From: an uncultured Desulfovibrio sp.
GTDB lineage: Bacteria > Desulfobacterota > Desulfovibrionia > Desulfovibrionales > Desulfovibrionaceae
Direction: 5' to 3'
NCBI GenBank assembly: GCA_913063155.1
Contig: CAJXYU010000007.1
Location: 1-64,000, forward strand
DNA length: 64,000 nt
A program made the position numbers and the translations under genes. The notes beneath the pieces are model-generated. The model searched no databases. It saw nothing but the letters and a program-made list of their open reading frames with translations, and was not told where the DNA came from. Shown one piece after another: positions 36,432 to 45,162 of the stretch (its first letter is position 1; each line of letters starts with the position of its first letter).

Positions 36432-36644
36432 GAAACCTCCCTCTGTATGTGCTATATTTTATTTTCGATATAGCCCGTGCCTCATTATGTCAATATGGAG
36501 CAATTTGCCGGGCACGGAATTTGAAACGGAGATTGAGAGTGTCAAAGGGATGATCTTCAAGGCTAAAGAAAATCATTCAACCGACCGATTATTCAATGTG
36601 TCAACGATTGTGAAATGCCGGAGCGGAGAGACAAGGAGCGCTTC

Positions 36645-36737
36645 ATGAAGGTTTTCAGGTTGTTTTCACACCATGTTGACAGCTTTTTCGGCGGGGATTA
36701 CATTTTAAAACTCGTGGACTGGGCTTTGGAGCCGTAG
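36645..36737 (+). CDS. Possible small protein (30 residues)
   Basis: An ATG at 36645 with an ideal AAGGAG ribosome site six bases upstream opens a 30-codon frame ending at TAG 36735. The peptide begins MKVFRLFSHHVDSFF and ends with LKLVDWALEP; it is amphipathic and aromatic-rich. It sits in the otherwise empty 330-base gap before the winged-helix regulator at 36761. There is no homology evidence. A leader peptide or a small membrane-associated protein is possible. Confidence 0.4.
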   Translation: MKVFRLFSHHVDSFFGGDYILKLVDWALEP

Positions 36738-36760
36738 TTTACAAATCATTGACCAAGTGA

Positions 36761-37420
36761 ATGTTAAATATACAAATGGAAAATAGCAGCAACAGGGTCA
36801 TCCAGCAGCTCATCTCTGAAGGATCCTATCTGAAACCGAGCAAGAACACTCGGGTCTTGGCCATTCTTGACTCCCTGGCCCATGACTCCGGTCTTTCCCA
36901 ATATGAGCTGGGAAGGCGGTTGAATCTCTCGGGGGCCATGATCAATCAATACCTGAAACAGCTTCAGGCCGATGAACTGGTGGAATTCATGCCGGTCAAC
37001 GGCAAAAGCTACCGGTATGTTCTGACCCCGGATGGTGAAAAGCGCCGCCGCAAAATGTTTTCCGATTACTCTTCGGAAACCATTCGCTTGTACACCACGG
37101 TCAAGGATTTCGTGCTGGACAAGCTGGAGCACCTGAGGGCGCAGGGGAAGACCAGACTCGTCCTGTTCGGCGCCTCGGAAACATGCGAAGTGGTCCTTTC
37201 GGCCTTGAAGGATTCCTCTTTTCAGGTGGTGCTTTTGCTCGACAGCGACAAGAACAAGCAAGGTCTCATATTTCATGGTCATGTGGTCTCGGCGCCTCAT
37301 GTGCTCGAACAGGTGGACTGCGATGCCGTGGTGATTACCTCCTTCGGCAGGCAGGACGAAATCTATGAACAGATCCAGCCGGTCGCGAGTTCGCGCGGGT
37401 TTGAGATCGTGAGATTCTAA
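36761..37420 (+). CDS. Winged-helix transcriptional regulator with Rossmann-like sensor domain
   Basis: A 219-residue protein. Residues about 25-110 are a winged helix ('LSQYELGRRLNLSGAMINQYLKQLQADELVEF', in blocks). Residues about 128-219 form a Rossmann-like beta-alpha domain ('RLVLFGASETCEVVLSAL', 'VVLLLDSDKNKQG', 'CDAVVITSFGRQ') like the N-terminal nucleotide-sugar-binding domain of PglD-type proteins. The protein could sense a nucleotide or sugar nucleotide and control neuB, which begins 2 bases after its stop codon. The start could also be ATG 36776; neither has a strong ribosome site. Confidence 0.72.
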   Translation: MLNIQMENSSNRVIQQLISEGSYLKPSKNTRVLAILDSLAHDSGLSQYELGRRLNLSGAMINQYLKQLQADELVEFMPVNGKSYRYVLTPDGEKRRRKMFSDYSSETIRLYTTVKDFVLDKLEHLRAQGKTRLVLFGASETCEVVLSALKDSSFQVVLLLDSDKNKQGLIFHGHVVSAPHVLEQVDCDAVVITSFGRQDEIYEQIQPVASSRGFEIVRF

Positions 37421-37422
37421 GT

Positions 37423-38514
37423 ATGAAAGAAATCACGTCCATTACATTACGCTCCGGCGTCGGAATCGGAGAAGGGCACCCCTGCTTTGTTGTTGCCGAG
37501 ATCGGCAACAACCACCAGGGAGAACTTGAGCTGGCCAAGGAGATGATCGACAAGGCCGCACAGGCGGGCGCTCACGCCGTCAAGTTTCAGAAGCGCTGCA
37601 CCGAAGCGCTTCTGACCCGGGAAGGTCGCGCTGCCCCGTACACCGGCTGCAACAGCTTCGGCTCCACATATGGGGAGCATCGCGACGCCCTGGAGCTTGC
37701 CATCGAACAGATGCGGGAGCTCAAGGAATATTCCGAAGCCCTCAACCTGGTCTTTTTTGCCTCTGCCTGGGACGAGCCGAGCCTGAAGCAGATCCTGGAT
37801 CTGGATGTGGAACTTTTGAAGATCAGCTCCGCGGAGTTGGTCAACCTGCCCCTGGTCGCCAAGTACGCCCAGGCTCGCATCCCCATTATCCTCTCCACGG
37901 GCATGAGTTCCTTGGAGGATATCGACGCGGCTGTGGAGACCATTCGTTCCGTGCATGACGATCTGGTGCTGCTGCATTGCAACTCCACCTATCCATGCCC
38001 GGAAGAACAAATCGGGCTGCCGGTCATTGAGAGCTTGCGGGAGCGCTACAGCCTGCCTGTGGGGTATTCCGGACATGAGCGCGGTTTGGGGCCGTCCGTG
38101 GCTTCCCTGGCCTTTGGAGCCTGCGTGGTTGAGCGCCACTTCACCATGGACAAGACCATGAAGGGCACCGACCATCAGGCATCGCTCGAACCCCGTCAGC
38201 TTGCGGACATGACCCGGATGATTCGTGAGGTGGAAAAGGCCACGATCGTGAAAGGCAAGAAGGTTTTCCCGGAGGAGCAGGCCGCGGCCAAGAAGCTGCG
38301 CAAGTGCATTGTCTTTTCTCGCGACCTCCCGGCCGGCCACGTGCTGACCGAGGCGGACTTGACCACCCGTTGCCCCCGGGTGGGCGTGACCCCGGTGCAC
38401 TGGAACGAGGTGGTCGGCTCTACGCTCAAGCGGGCCGTGAGTCACGAGGAACCGGTGCAATGGGATGTACTGGTTCAGCAGAGCGGGGAGTGCGTCGATG
38501 CCGCAACTTCCTAG
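37423..38514 (+). CDS. neuB: N-acetylneuraminate synthase family protein (NeuB-like)
   Basis: A 363-residue NeuB-family enzyme with an N-terminal TIM barrel ('FVVAEIGNNHQGELELAKEMI', 'VKFQKRC', 'LLHCNSTYPCPEEQIGL', 'VGYSGHERGLG', 'ERHFTMDKTMKGTDHQASLEP') and a C-terminal SAF/antifreeze-like domain ('ECVDAATS' end; 'FSRDLPAGHVLTEADL'). It condenses phosphoenolpyruvate with an N-acyl-hexosamine to make a nonulosonic acid (sialic, legionaminic or pseudaminic); the exact product is not readable. No neuA or neuC is next to it, so the partners lie outside the window. Ends in a terminator. Confidence 0.87.
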   Translation: MKEITSITLRSGVGIGEGHPCFVVAEIGNNHQGELELAKEMIDKAAQAGAHAVKFQKRCTEALLTREGRAAPYTGCNSFGSTYGEHRDALELAIEQMRELKEYSEALNLVFFASAWDEPSLKQILDLDVELLKISSAELVNLPLVAKYAQARIPIILSTGMSSLEDIDAAVETIRSVHDDLVLLHCNSTYPCPEEQIGLPVIESLRERYSLPVGYSGHERGLGPSVASLAFGACVVERHFTMDKTMKGTDHQASLEPRQLADMTRMIREVEKATIVKGKKVFPEEQAAAKKLRKCIVFSRDLPAGHVLTEADLTTRCPRVGVTPVHWNEVVGSTLKRAVSHEEPVQWDVLVQQSGECVDAATS

Positions 38515-38541
38515 GAATTGCTCTTGAAAAAGAACATCCAG

Positions 38542-38571
38542 GCCCGGTGCACTTCAGTTACCGGGCTTTTT
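38542..38571 (+). terminator. Rho-independent terminator after neuB
   Basis: GCCCGGT, 11-base loop, ACCGGGC, then five T. Confidence 0.8.
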
Positions 38572-38707
38572 CATGGGGATTTTTAATCGAAACTCGACGG
38601 AAACATGTCCTGGGCAGCTCTTAGATTTTGAAAGAACTAATACAATTGGCCAGTGATTTCATGTACGAGTTGTATATAGAACACGATTGTCCGCAAGGAG
38701 AAGCGCC

Positions 38708-39667
38708 ATGAGCAAACAGGATATCCTGCTGGAAACGGGCACCAATGAGCTTGAAATAATAGAGTTTTTCGTCCGTGAGCGGCACGGAGACGAGGTGTCC
38801 ACCCATTATTTCGGCGTCAACGTGGCCAAGGTTGTGGAAGTGGTGGAGGCTCCGGATGGACTGGAAGGCTCCGAGGCCGCAGCGCATCCGAGCTTTCTCG
38901 GAACCATTCCGCTACGCGACCTCATCCTGCCTGTGGTGGACCTGAGCATCTGGCTCGAAATGGACAAGCCCAAGGAAGAGAACGAGCCTATCATCGTCAC
39001 GGAATTCAATAATATGGTCACCGGTTTTCTTGTTTCGGGCGTGACCATGATTCACCGCATCAACTGGAAGGATGTTCAACCGCCGAGCCTGTATGTGAAG
39101 AATTTCAGCACGAACTGCATTACCGGCACCATTGAGATCGGCGACCACATAACCCTCATGCTCGACCTGGAGTTGGCGCTGTCCGAGCTGGATGCGCGCG
39201 GAGGCGGCGATGCCGGCGAGATTGTCGTGTCCGAGGAGCGTTACAGGGCCCTCATTGCGGACGATTCCACGTCGGTGCGCAACGTTCTGAAGCAGAATTT
39301 CGAGAAAGCCAATTTCGAGGCTTTGATCGTGGGTGATGGGCAGGAGGCCTGGAACAAGTTGCTGCAGATCAAGCAAAAGGCCCAGGCAGAGGGAAAGAGT
39401 CCTCTTGACTATCTGGACGTGGTCGTCTCGGACGTGGAGATGCCCCAGATGGATGGCTATACCCTGACCCGCAAGATCAAGGAGGATTCGGTCCTCAAGG
39501 AGTTGCCGGTCTGCCTGTTCTCTTCGCTCATCTCCAAGGGGATCATGCACAAGGGCGAGTCGGTCAAAGCCGACGATCAGGTCACCAAGCCGGAGTTCAA
39601 TGCGCTCACGGGGCGCGTCATCACCCTGGTCAAGGACTGGGATCCTTCAAAGGCCACGACTCTATAA
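38708..39667 (+). CDS. cheV: Chemotaxis protein CheV
   Basis: A 319-residue protein. The N-terminal CheW-like coupling domain ('YFGVNVAKVVEVVEAP', 'GTIPLRDLILPVVDLSIWL', 'VSGVTMIHRINWKDVQPP') is joined to a C-terminal response-regulator receiver domain ('RALIADDSTSVRNVLKQNFE') with the phospho-acceptor aspartate in 'VVVSDVEMPQMDGY' and the conserved lysine in 'DQVTKPEF'. It couples chemoreceptors to CheA and probably tunes adaptation. ATG 38708 has AAGGAG upstream. It is monocistronic, with a terminator at 39690. Confidence 0.95.
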   Translation: MSKQDILLETGTNELEIIEFFVRERHGDEVSTHYFGVNVAKVVEVVEAPDGLEGSEAAAHPSFLGTIPLRDLILPVVDLSIWLEMDKPKEENEPIIVTEFNNMVTGFLVSGVTMIHRINWKDVQPPSLYVKNFSTNCITGTIEIGDHITLMLDLELALSELDARGGGDAGEIVVSEERYRALIADDSTSVRNVLKQNFEKANFEALIVGDGQEAWNKLLQIKQKAQAEGKSPLDYLDVVVSDVEMPQMDGYTLTRKIKEDSVLKELPVCLFSSLISKGIMHKGESVKADDQVTKPEFNALTGRVITLVKDWDPSKATTL

Positions 39668-39689
39668 GAAGTATTGGCAATAACAATTC

Positions 39690-39725
39690 AAGGCTGCTCC
39701 TCATGGACAGGGGCGGCCTTTTTTT
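39690..39725 (+). terminator. Rho-independent terminator after cheV
   Basis: AAGGCTGCTCC and GGGGCGGCCTT pair with two G-T wobbles around TCATGGACA; T run follows into the end of the convergent DUF2325 gene. Confidence 0.75.
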
Positions 39726-40005
39726 ATGCGTTGGCTTCGCCAAGGCATTTGCGCAGGGTGCTGACGCCGCAGGAATGGTGCATGTAAACGGGGACGTCCT
39801 TGCCCTTCAAAGCCTTGAGGATGTCCTTGCGGGCCTTGTGGGAGACTTTGTTGGTGAACAGGACCACGAAATCAACATTACCCACCGTGCCGCCGATGCT
39901 GCGCTCCTTGCCGGTGAAGCATTTCAGTTTGACGCCGTGCCTTTTGGCTTCATCCATGTAATCCCGCCTCAGCCTGTCCATACCACCGATCAGTGCTGCG
40001 CACAT
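39724..40005 (-). CDS. DUF2325 domain protein
   Basis: A 93-residue protein starting 'MCAALIGGMDRLRRDYMDEAKRHG' with 'VDFVVLFTNKVSHKARKDIL' and 'VYMHHSCGVSTLRKCL', matching the short DUF2325 family of Desulfovibrionaceae and Firmicutes. Function unknown; the HHSCG segment with cysteines suggests a metal or thiol site. AGGAGC lies upstream of its ATG. It ends inside the cheV terminator. Confidence 0.82.
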   Translation of the reverse strand: MCAALIGGMDRLRRDYMDEAKRHGVKLKCFTGKERSIGGTVGNVDFVVLFTNKVSHKARKDILKALKGKDVPVYMHHSCGVSTLRKCLGEANA

Positions 40006-40300
40006 GATATGCTCCTAAGTTTGAGATTGAATTTCGTTATCAATTAAAAAAAGGTGGAGACCGCGTCAACAGGAAATTGCAAAAAAGTGGACTCGAATGG
40101 GGCGATTTACCCATAACTGATTGCAATGTAGAAGATAATTTTTATTATTGATGATTGTAGGCGCTCGTCTTTTTTTCTGTCTCCGTGAGAAGGATAAGAA
40201 TTTTCTGTGGGGCTTCTTTGTTTCGAGCAAAGCGTGAAACAAAGACGTGCCTGTAAGCCACGGCTCCCAAAGGAGATTGGCAGAGGTCGCGTTCTTTCCG
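40006..40300. other. Intergenic region with a hairpin
   Basis: These 295 bases between two minus-strand genes hold CTTTGTTTC, an 11-base loop, then GAAACAAAG (40216-40244), a 9-bp stem without a T run. I see no coding sequence I can support here; the open minus-strand frame overlapping the flavin reductase end is arginine-rich and not convincing. Confidence 0.5.
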
Positions 40301-40879
40301 TCAGCCTTTGAGCTGGTTCTTGACGGCCTTGCCGTCGTGCCAGGCTCGGCCGAGCTGCCTGCCTACAGCCCAATAGCGATTGTCCGGCATGGTCAGGGTG
40401 TAGGGCCGCACCTTTTCAATGTCCACGAACTCGTCGGTCAGGTACTGGTCCTCGGTCCAGACACCCATGACTTCGCCCACAAAGATGGTGTTGGTGTCCA
40501 ATTCCAACTTGTCGTGAAGCCTCATTTCCAGGGAAAGCGGCGCTTCCATGACCAGTGGGGCGTTCTTGAGCTCGCCGAAGTGCACTTCGAAAAGGGATGA
40601 TTTGTCCAGCTTGCGACCGGAGATGAGGCCAGCCGCGTCCACTTTCTCAAGCATGGACTCGGACGCAAGGTTGATACTGAATTCCTGGTTGGCTGTGATG
40701 GACTCTGAGGTGGCGTGTTTTTTATTGATGCAGATGGCCATGAGGCAGGGTTTGTAGTTGCAGCGGGTGACCCAGGCCACGGCCATGAAGTTGGGCTTGC
40801 CGCCGTACATGGTTCCCACCACGGTCATGGGTTCGGGCAGGATGAAGGCGTTGTCCCCAATATTTTTCCTTTCTGGCAT
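40301..40879 (-). CDS. Flavin reductase family protein (flavoredoxin-like)
   Basis: A 192-residue flavin reductase-like split-barrel protein ('MTVVGTMYGGKPNFMAVAWVTRCNYKPCLMAICINKKHATSESI' in blocks, 'EFSINLASESMLEKVDAAGLISGRKLDKSSLF'), a family that binds FMN and moves electrons; flavoredoxin of Desulfovibrio is a relative. AGGAGG precedes the ATG. A MarR-type operator (40893-40908) sits just upstream, so it is probably controlled by the neighbouring MarR gene. Cytoplasmic; redox partner unknown. Confidence 0.9.
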   Translation of the reverse strand: MPERKNIGDNAFILPEPMTVVGTMYGGKPNFMAVAWVTRCNYKPCLMAICINKKHATSESITANQEFSINLASESMLEKVDAAGLISGRKLDKSSLFEVHFGELKNAPLVMEAPLSLEMRLHDKLELDTNTIFVGEVMGVWTEDQYLTDEFVDIEKVRPYTLTMPDNRYWAVGRQLGRAWHDGKAVKNQLKG

Positions 40880-40892
40880 GTGCTCCTCCTAT

Positions 40893-40908
40893 GTTTGTAC
40901 ATACAAAC
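40893..40908. promoter_or_regulatory. Probable MarR operator upstream of the flavin reductase
   Basis: GTTTGTA-CA-TACAAAC, a perfect 7+7 inverted repeat that matches the dyad overlapping the start of the neighbouring MarR gene (TTTGTA-N2-TACAAA). Confidence 0.6.
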
Positions 40909-40929
40909 TAAAGGTAAAAAAAAGATCGT

Positions 40930-41367
40930 CTATGATATTTTCTCTTCAATGTCCGTGTTGGCGAGATCGATGACTCTGGTCAGTTCCACGCCTTCCAGCT
41001 CCCCCAAGATGGCGGAGTAGCGGTGGTAGAGCCGTTTCCAGCTTTCCATGATCACGGGCTGCATCTCCTGTCCCTGGCTCGTCGGATGGACGATGGCCAG
41101 CTTGCCCCGGCTTTCCTTGACGGCCAACCCGCGTTGCATCAGAACGTTTACGAATCGGGTCATGGTGGAGGGCGCCAGGTGCATGGCCTCGGCCAATTCC
41201 TTCTGCGAAATACCGGGCTGTTCGTTGATGAGCATGAGCAACAAGGCGTGAGACGAGGACAAGCCGGTGGGCCCGAAGGCCTCTTCCGCCAGCCTGTTGA
41301 TGTTTCGCGCCAGGGTGTTTGCAGTGAAGTAGAGACAGTTGTGCAGCAGTTCGTTTGATATTGTCAT
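40930..41367 (-). CDS. MarR family transcriptional regulator
   Basis: A 145-residue winged-helix repressor. The HTH is in 'GISQKELAEAMHLAPSTMTRFVNVLMQRGLAVKES', followed by the wing 'GKLAIVHPTSQG'. MarR dimers bind palindromes and release DNA on ligand or oxidant binding. Start ATG 41367 gives the family N terminus (MTISNELLHNCLYF), and no clear ribosome site precedes it. A dyad that matches the operator upstream of the flavin reductase overlaps its start codon, so it probably regulates itself and that gene. Confidence 0.9.
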   Translation of the reverse strand: MTISNELLHNCLYFTANTLARNINRLAEEAFGPTGLSSSHALLLMLINEQPGISQKELAEAMHLAPSTMTRFVNVLMQRGLAVKESRGKLAIVHPTSQGQEMQPVIMESWKRLYHRYSAILGELEGVELTRVIDLANTDIEEKIS

Positions 41368-41381
41368 TTGTATGTACAAAT
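41366..41381. promoter_or_regulatory. Probable MarR autoregulatory operator
   Basis: ATTTGTA-TG-TACAAAT, a perfect 7+7 inverted repeat sharing TTTGTA-N2-TACAAA with the dyad at 40893. It overlaps the first bases of the MarR start codon. Confidence 0.6.
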
Positions 41382-41425
41382 AACAGTGCGGGAAAGAAAG
41401 AGTCAACGGGAAAAGCAATGGTGGC

Positions 41426-42817
41426 TCAAGGAAGATTTTCCTGGGGTTCCCAGGTTTCGATATCGCCATCAGGCTCAATGTCGGGCAGCTTGACGGGCGG
41501 CACGTCCAGGTGGACGTTGCCCTTTCCCTTGTCGTTGACCAGGGTTTTCCCCAGAATCCGGTTCAGGGAGCCGCTCACCAGCATCTGCCCCTTGATGCCC
41601 ATGAAGGTATTGAAGTCGTTCCAGGCGAAGATGTTTACCGAGGCCTTGAGCTTTTCGAAGGGTACGCTGAAGATGGCGTACTGTCCCGCCCCCAGGAAGC
41701 GGTTGGCGGTGATGAAGCCGCGCGAACCGGTCTGGATGATCCCTCGTGCCTTGTGTCCGCCCCCCATGGTGATCTCATTACCCGCGACGGTGGCGTCGTT
41801 TCCGAGAATGAAGATGCCCGTGGAACTGTCGCCCCGGATCTCGATGTTGTTGCGTAGGATCATGGTCTGGCTGTTGCGTTTGAACTGGTTGCCGCCCGAG
41901 GTGTCGAAGAACCAACCCGCCACGATGCCGTTGGGCGTAAACTTGTTGGGGTGTTCTATACCCCGGTTGTCGGTGGTGATCTGGTTGTCCGCAACGGTGA
42001 TGGACCCCTCGCCCTTGTCCGAACGGACGTTGTCCAGCAGCTCGATGGCGTTGCGCGAGGCCTTGGTAACGATGTTGCCTTCGACCCTGATGGTCGCTCC
42101 CCAGGTCCAGTCCACCATGACGCCGCGTCCGGCGGTCGCCTCCGGCTTGTCCGCCATCATGTGAAAACGATTGTTCTTGATGTTGATGACGCCCTGTACG
42201 GCCCGTTCAAGCATGCCCTTGCGGTGGTCCAGGCGGCAGCCGGCGACCACGCCCGCTGCAAAGAGCAGGGTGTCGCCCTCGGCCCATTCCACCTTCAATT
42301 CCTGGGGAATCACGTGTTCCACGATGTTGTTTCGTATTTCCAGGCCCGAAGCATAGGCGAAATGCATGGGGGTTCCCTTGGGCTTTTTGAAATGCAGGGA
42401 GCGGACGGTGATGAGCGGTCCCTTTTTGGCAGGCGGTGCGCCGGGGACCGGGAGTGTGCTGTAAAAGGCCCAGAATCCACCGGCGATGGTGGTCAGCGGC
42501 AGTCCGAGGTTGTCCTCCTCACCTCGGATTTCCACGGACTTGCGGATGGTGACTCTTCCTTTTTCACCGAAATTGAAATGCCCTTTGAGCAGCACGGAGC
42601 CGCCGTTGTCCACGGCCTTTTGCACGTTGGACACATCCTGGGAGGGGACGCCCGTGGCGACGACCACGCTGTCGGCCATGGCCGTTCCGGCGTGGGAAAG
42701 TGTCAGCAGGAAGAAAAGGCAGCCCAGAAAAATTTGAATTTGTTTCCCGTGTGTGCTCATAAGGGCGATATTATGGGAAAAGCGCTCCTTTGTGAATTGC
42801 GTCAAGCCATGTTTCAT
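41426..42817 (-). CDS. Secreted right-handed beta-helix protein
   Basis: A 463-residue protein with an N-terminal signal sequence ('IFLGCLFFLLTLSHAGTAMADS', cleavage probably after AMA). The body is Asn/Gly-rich with repeated 'I.NN.I/F' and 'NQIT' turns ('LEIRNNIVEHV', 'INIKNNRFHM', 'MILRNNIEIRG', 'FITANRFLG'), which is the pattern of parallel beta-helices such as pectate-lyase/NosD-like folds. No catalytic residues can be assigned. Exported to the periplasm or surface. ATG 42817 has a GGAA site; ATG 42760 is an alternative that gives a shorter leader. Confidence 0.75.
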   Translation of the reverse strand: MKHGLTQFTKERFSHNIALMSTHGKQIQIFLGCLFFLLTLSHAGTAMADSVVVATGVPSQDVSNVQKAVDNGGSVLLKGHFNFGEKGRVTIRKSVEIRGEEDNLGLPLTTIAGGFWAFYSTLPVPGAPPAKKGPLITVRSLHFKKPKGTPMHFAYASGLEIRNNIVEHVIPQELKVEWAEGDTLLFAAGVVAGCRLDHRKGMLERAVQGVINIKNNRFHMMADKPEATAGRGVMVDWTWGATIRVEGNIVTKASRNAIELLDNVRSDKGEGSITVADNQITTDNRGIEHPNKFTPNGIVAGWFFDTSGGNQFKRNSQTMILRNNIEIRGDSSTGIFILGNDATVAGNEITMGGGHKARGIIQTGSRGFITANRFLGAGQYAIFSVPFEKLKASVNIFAWNDFNTFMGIKGQMLVSGSLNRILGKTLVNDKGKGNVHLDVPPVKLPDIEPDGDIETWEPQENLP

Positions 42818-42943
42818 ATTTCCGACTAGATAAATATATTATATTTTCTACCAAATTGTTGATGCATTACGTATAGTAGGCCACCGTCCAATGGGGAGTA
42901 ATCACATATGTTGAGGATCAACAGCCAGTAAAGGGAGTGGGAA

Positions 42944-45040
42944 ATGAAACTGAGAACCAGGTTGACCCTGTTCCAGGTCGTCACGGTTGCGGTGACGATT
43001 GTCCTTTTATGTTTTGTATTCATCGAGCAAATAACCTCCTACGCGGATCAGGAGGCCGCTTCCTACCGGGAAGAGGCCATGAACAAGGAAAAGACCATGC
43101 TTACGGATTTTGTGAGTATGGCACGCGGAACCATCGACAGCTACTACAAGCGGTCCCGGGATATCGAAGGTCTCAAAAAAGAGAAGGAGGAGGACCTGAA
43201 ACGTGTGGTGGATGCCGTCTACAACCAGATCCTGGATTTCCAGGCCCGGTATCAGGGCTCCATGTCACGGCAGAGGCTGCTGGAGGAAATCGGCAAGCTG
43301 GTGGTGGCCGCCCGCTATGATGGGGACAACTATGTGTGGCTCAACGATTTGCATCACCGCATGGTGGCGCATCCTTCCGCAGAGCTGCTGGGCAAGGATC
43401 TCTCCGGTCTCAAGGACGTGAAGGGCGGTTACTTTGTGCGCGACTTCACCACCATGGCCCGGGAAAAGGGCGAGGGCGCGACCTCCTATTATTGGGCCAA
43501 GCCGGGCGAGACCGAACCTGAACTCAAGATCTCCTATGTCCGCTACATTCCATCCCTGGAACTGGTGGTGGGAACCGGGGCGTGGATAGACGAGATCACC
43601 ACCTCCATGCAGGAAGAGGCCAAGGCCCAGGTGGCCGAGATGCGGCTTGGTGACGGCAATTATTTCTTCATCATGGACGAACAGGGCGACATCGTCATGC
43701 ACCCGGTCGACGCCTCCCTGACCGGCAAGAACATGTTGGGCGTCAGAGACCCCAAGGGCAACGCCCTGTTCAGGGACATCGTGAACGTGGCCAAGGCCGA
43801 GGGCAAGGGCTTTGTGAGCTACTGGTGGCCCAAACCCGGCAAGGACGCTCCCATGCCCAAGCTGACTTATGTGGAACTGTTCAGGGAATGGGGCTGGATT
43901 GTGGGCATGGGCGTCTACGTGGACACCATCGACGACATGATCGCCGGGAAGCAGGCCGCCTTGGACGACACTGTGAACCACATGTTTTTGGTGCTGGCCG
44001 GCATTGCCTTGCTCATCGCTTTGGGAGCCTCGGTGCTGAGCATTTTCTTTGCCCGACGCATCACCGATACCATCGGTGGTGAGCCCGAGGATATTGCACA
44101 TATCGCGGGCCGCGTCTCCAGGGGCGACCTGACCGTGGAATTCGTGGAGGGCAAGCGAGGCATACGCGGCATTTATCGCGCCATGCGGAGTATGGCCGAC
44201 AAGTTGGGCGACGTGGTTCTTCAGGTGCAGCAGGCAACGGAAAACGTGTCAGCCGGAAGTCAGGAGCTCTCTTCTTCGTCCCAGGCGTTGTCCCAGGGGA
44301 CCACCGAACAGGCCGCTGCCGTGGAAGAAGTCAACGCTTCCATCGTACAGATTGCCGGGAGCATCCGCGACAATGCGGAAAATGCCCGCAAAACGGACGA
44401 GATCGCCACCGGGGCTTCCGCGGAAACCCAAAAGGGCGGTGTTGCGGTGCAGCGCAGCGTGGAGGTCATGCGGGAGATCGCGGACAAGGTTTCGTCCATT
44501 GAGGAGATCGCCCGGCAGACCAACCTGCTGGCCCTCAATGCGGCCATCGAGGCGGCGCGCGCGGGCGAGCAGGGCAAGGGCTTTGCCGTGGTGGCTGCCG
44601 AAGTGCGCAAGTTGGCCGAACGCAGCGGCCAGATCGCGGGCGAAGTCACAGAACTTTCCGCCCATAGTGTGGAGATAGCCGGGCAGGTGGGAGGCCTGTT
44701 CGAACGCATCGTGCCTGAGATTCAGAAAACCGCCGAGCTGGTCAGCCAGATATCCAAAGCCTGCGACGAGCAGGACTACGGCGTACAACAGGTGGAAACC
44801 GCAGTGCAGCAGTTGGATACGGTCATCCAGCAGAACGCAACGGCCTCCGAGGAAATGGCTTCCACGGCAGAAGAGTTCGCCAGCCAAGCCGAGGGGTTGC
44901 AGGCGACCATGGCCTTCTTTAGCGTGCACGGCAACGGCAGCGGCGACGGTCGCGGCTCCAGGAGCGTGGCCGTTGCCGCGTACAAGGCGCCGCCGCTCCC
45001 GCCGGGATCCGTGCCGGACGACGGTTTCGAAAAATTCTGA
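42944..45040 (+). CDS. Methyl-accepting chemotaxis protein with tandem Cache domains
   Basis: A 698-residue chemoreceptor: an N-terminal membrane helix, a periplasmic module of two similar Cache_2-type units ('[28 protein letters not shown]...' and '[30 protein letters not shown]...', each beginning with GD.NY), a second membrane helix ('[24 protein letters not shown]'), a HAMP domain and a cytoplasmic signalling hairpin ('[41 protein letters not shown]' in blocks). It senses small ligands in the periplasm and signals through CheA/CheW. The C terminus lacks a NWETF-type CheR tether. Confidence 0.95.
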   Translation: MKLRTRLTLFQVVTVAVTIVLLCFVFIEQITSYADQEAASYREEAMNKEKTMLTDFVSMARGTIDSYYKRSRDIEGLKKEKEEDLKRVVDAVYNQILDFQARYQGSMSRQRLLEEIGKLVVAARYDGDNYVWLNDLHHRMVAHPSAELLGKDLSGLKDVKGGYFVRDFTTMAREKGEGATSYYWAKPGETEPELKISYVRYIPSLELVVGTGAWIDEITTSMQEEAKAQVAEMRLGDGNYFFIMDEQGDIVMHPVDASLTGKNMLGVRDPKGNALFRDIVNVAKAEGKGFVSYWWPKPGKDAPMPKLTYVELFREWGWIVGMGVYVDTIDDMIAGKQAALDDTVNHMFLVLAGIALLIALGASVLSIFFARRITDTIGGEPEDIAHIAGRVSRGDLTVEFVEGKRGIRGIYRAMRSMADKLGDVVLQVQQATENVSAGSQELSSSSQALSQGTTEQAAAVEEVNASIVQIAGSIRDNAENARKTDEIATGASAETQKGGVAVQRSVEVMREIADKVSSIEEIARQTNLLALNAAIEAARAGEQGKGFAVVAAEVRKLAERSGQIAGEVTELSAHSVEIAGQVGGLFERIVPEIQKTAELVSQISKACDEQDYGVQQVETAVQQLDTVIQQNATASEEMASTAEEFASQAEGLQATMAFFSVHGNGSGDGRGSRSVAVAAYKAPPLPPGSVPDDGFEKF

Positions 45041-45074
45041 CAAGGCTGCCAATAAGGCGTCCGCAACGGAAAAA

Positions 45075-45119
45075 CCGGTCCTTTGCGTTTTTATGCGCGG
45101 TGGGCCGGCCTTCTTTTTG
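45075..45119 (+). terminator. Likely terminator after the chemoreceptor
   Basis: CCGGTCC (45075-45081) pairs with GGGCCGG (45102-45108), with a GCG/CGC inner pair, then CCTTCTTTTT. The pairing includes one G-T and internal mismatches. Confidence 0.55.
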
Positions 45120-45162
45120 TGTCACATATGTCGTCGCTTGGTTTGTCCCTTGGAGGTGAGCT

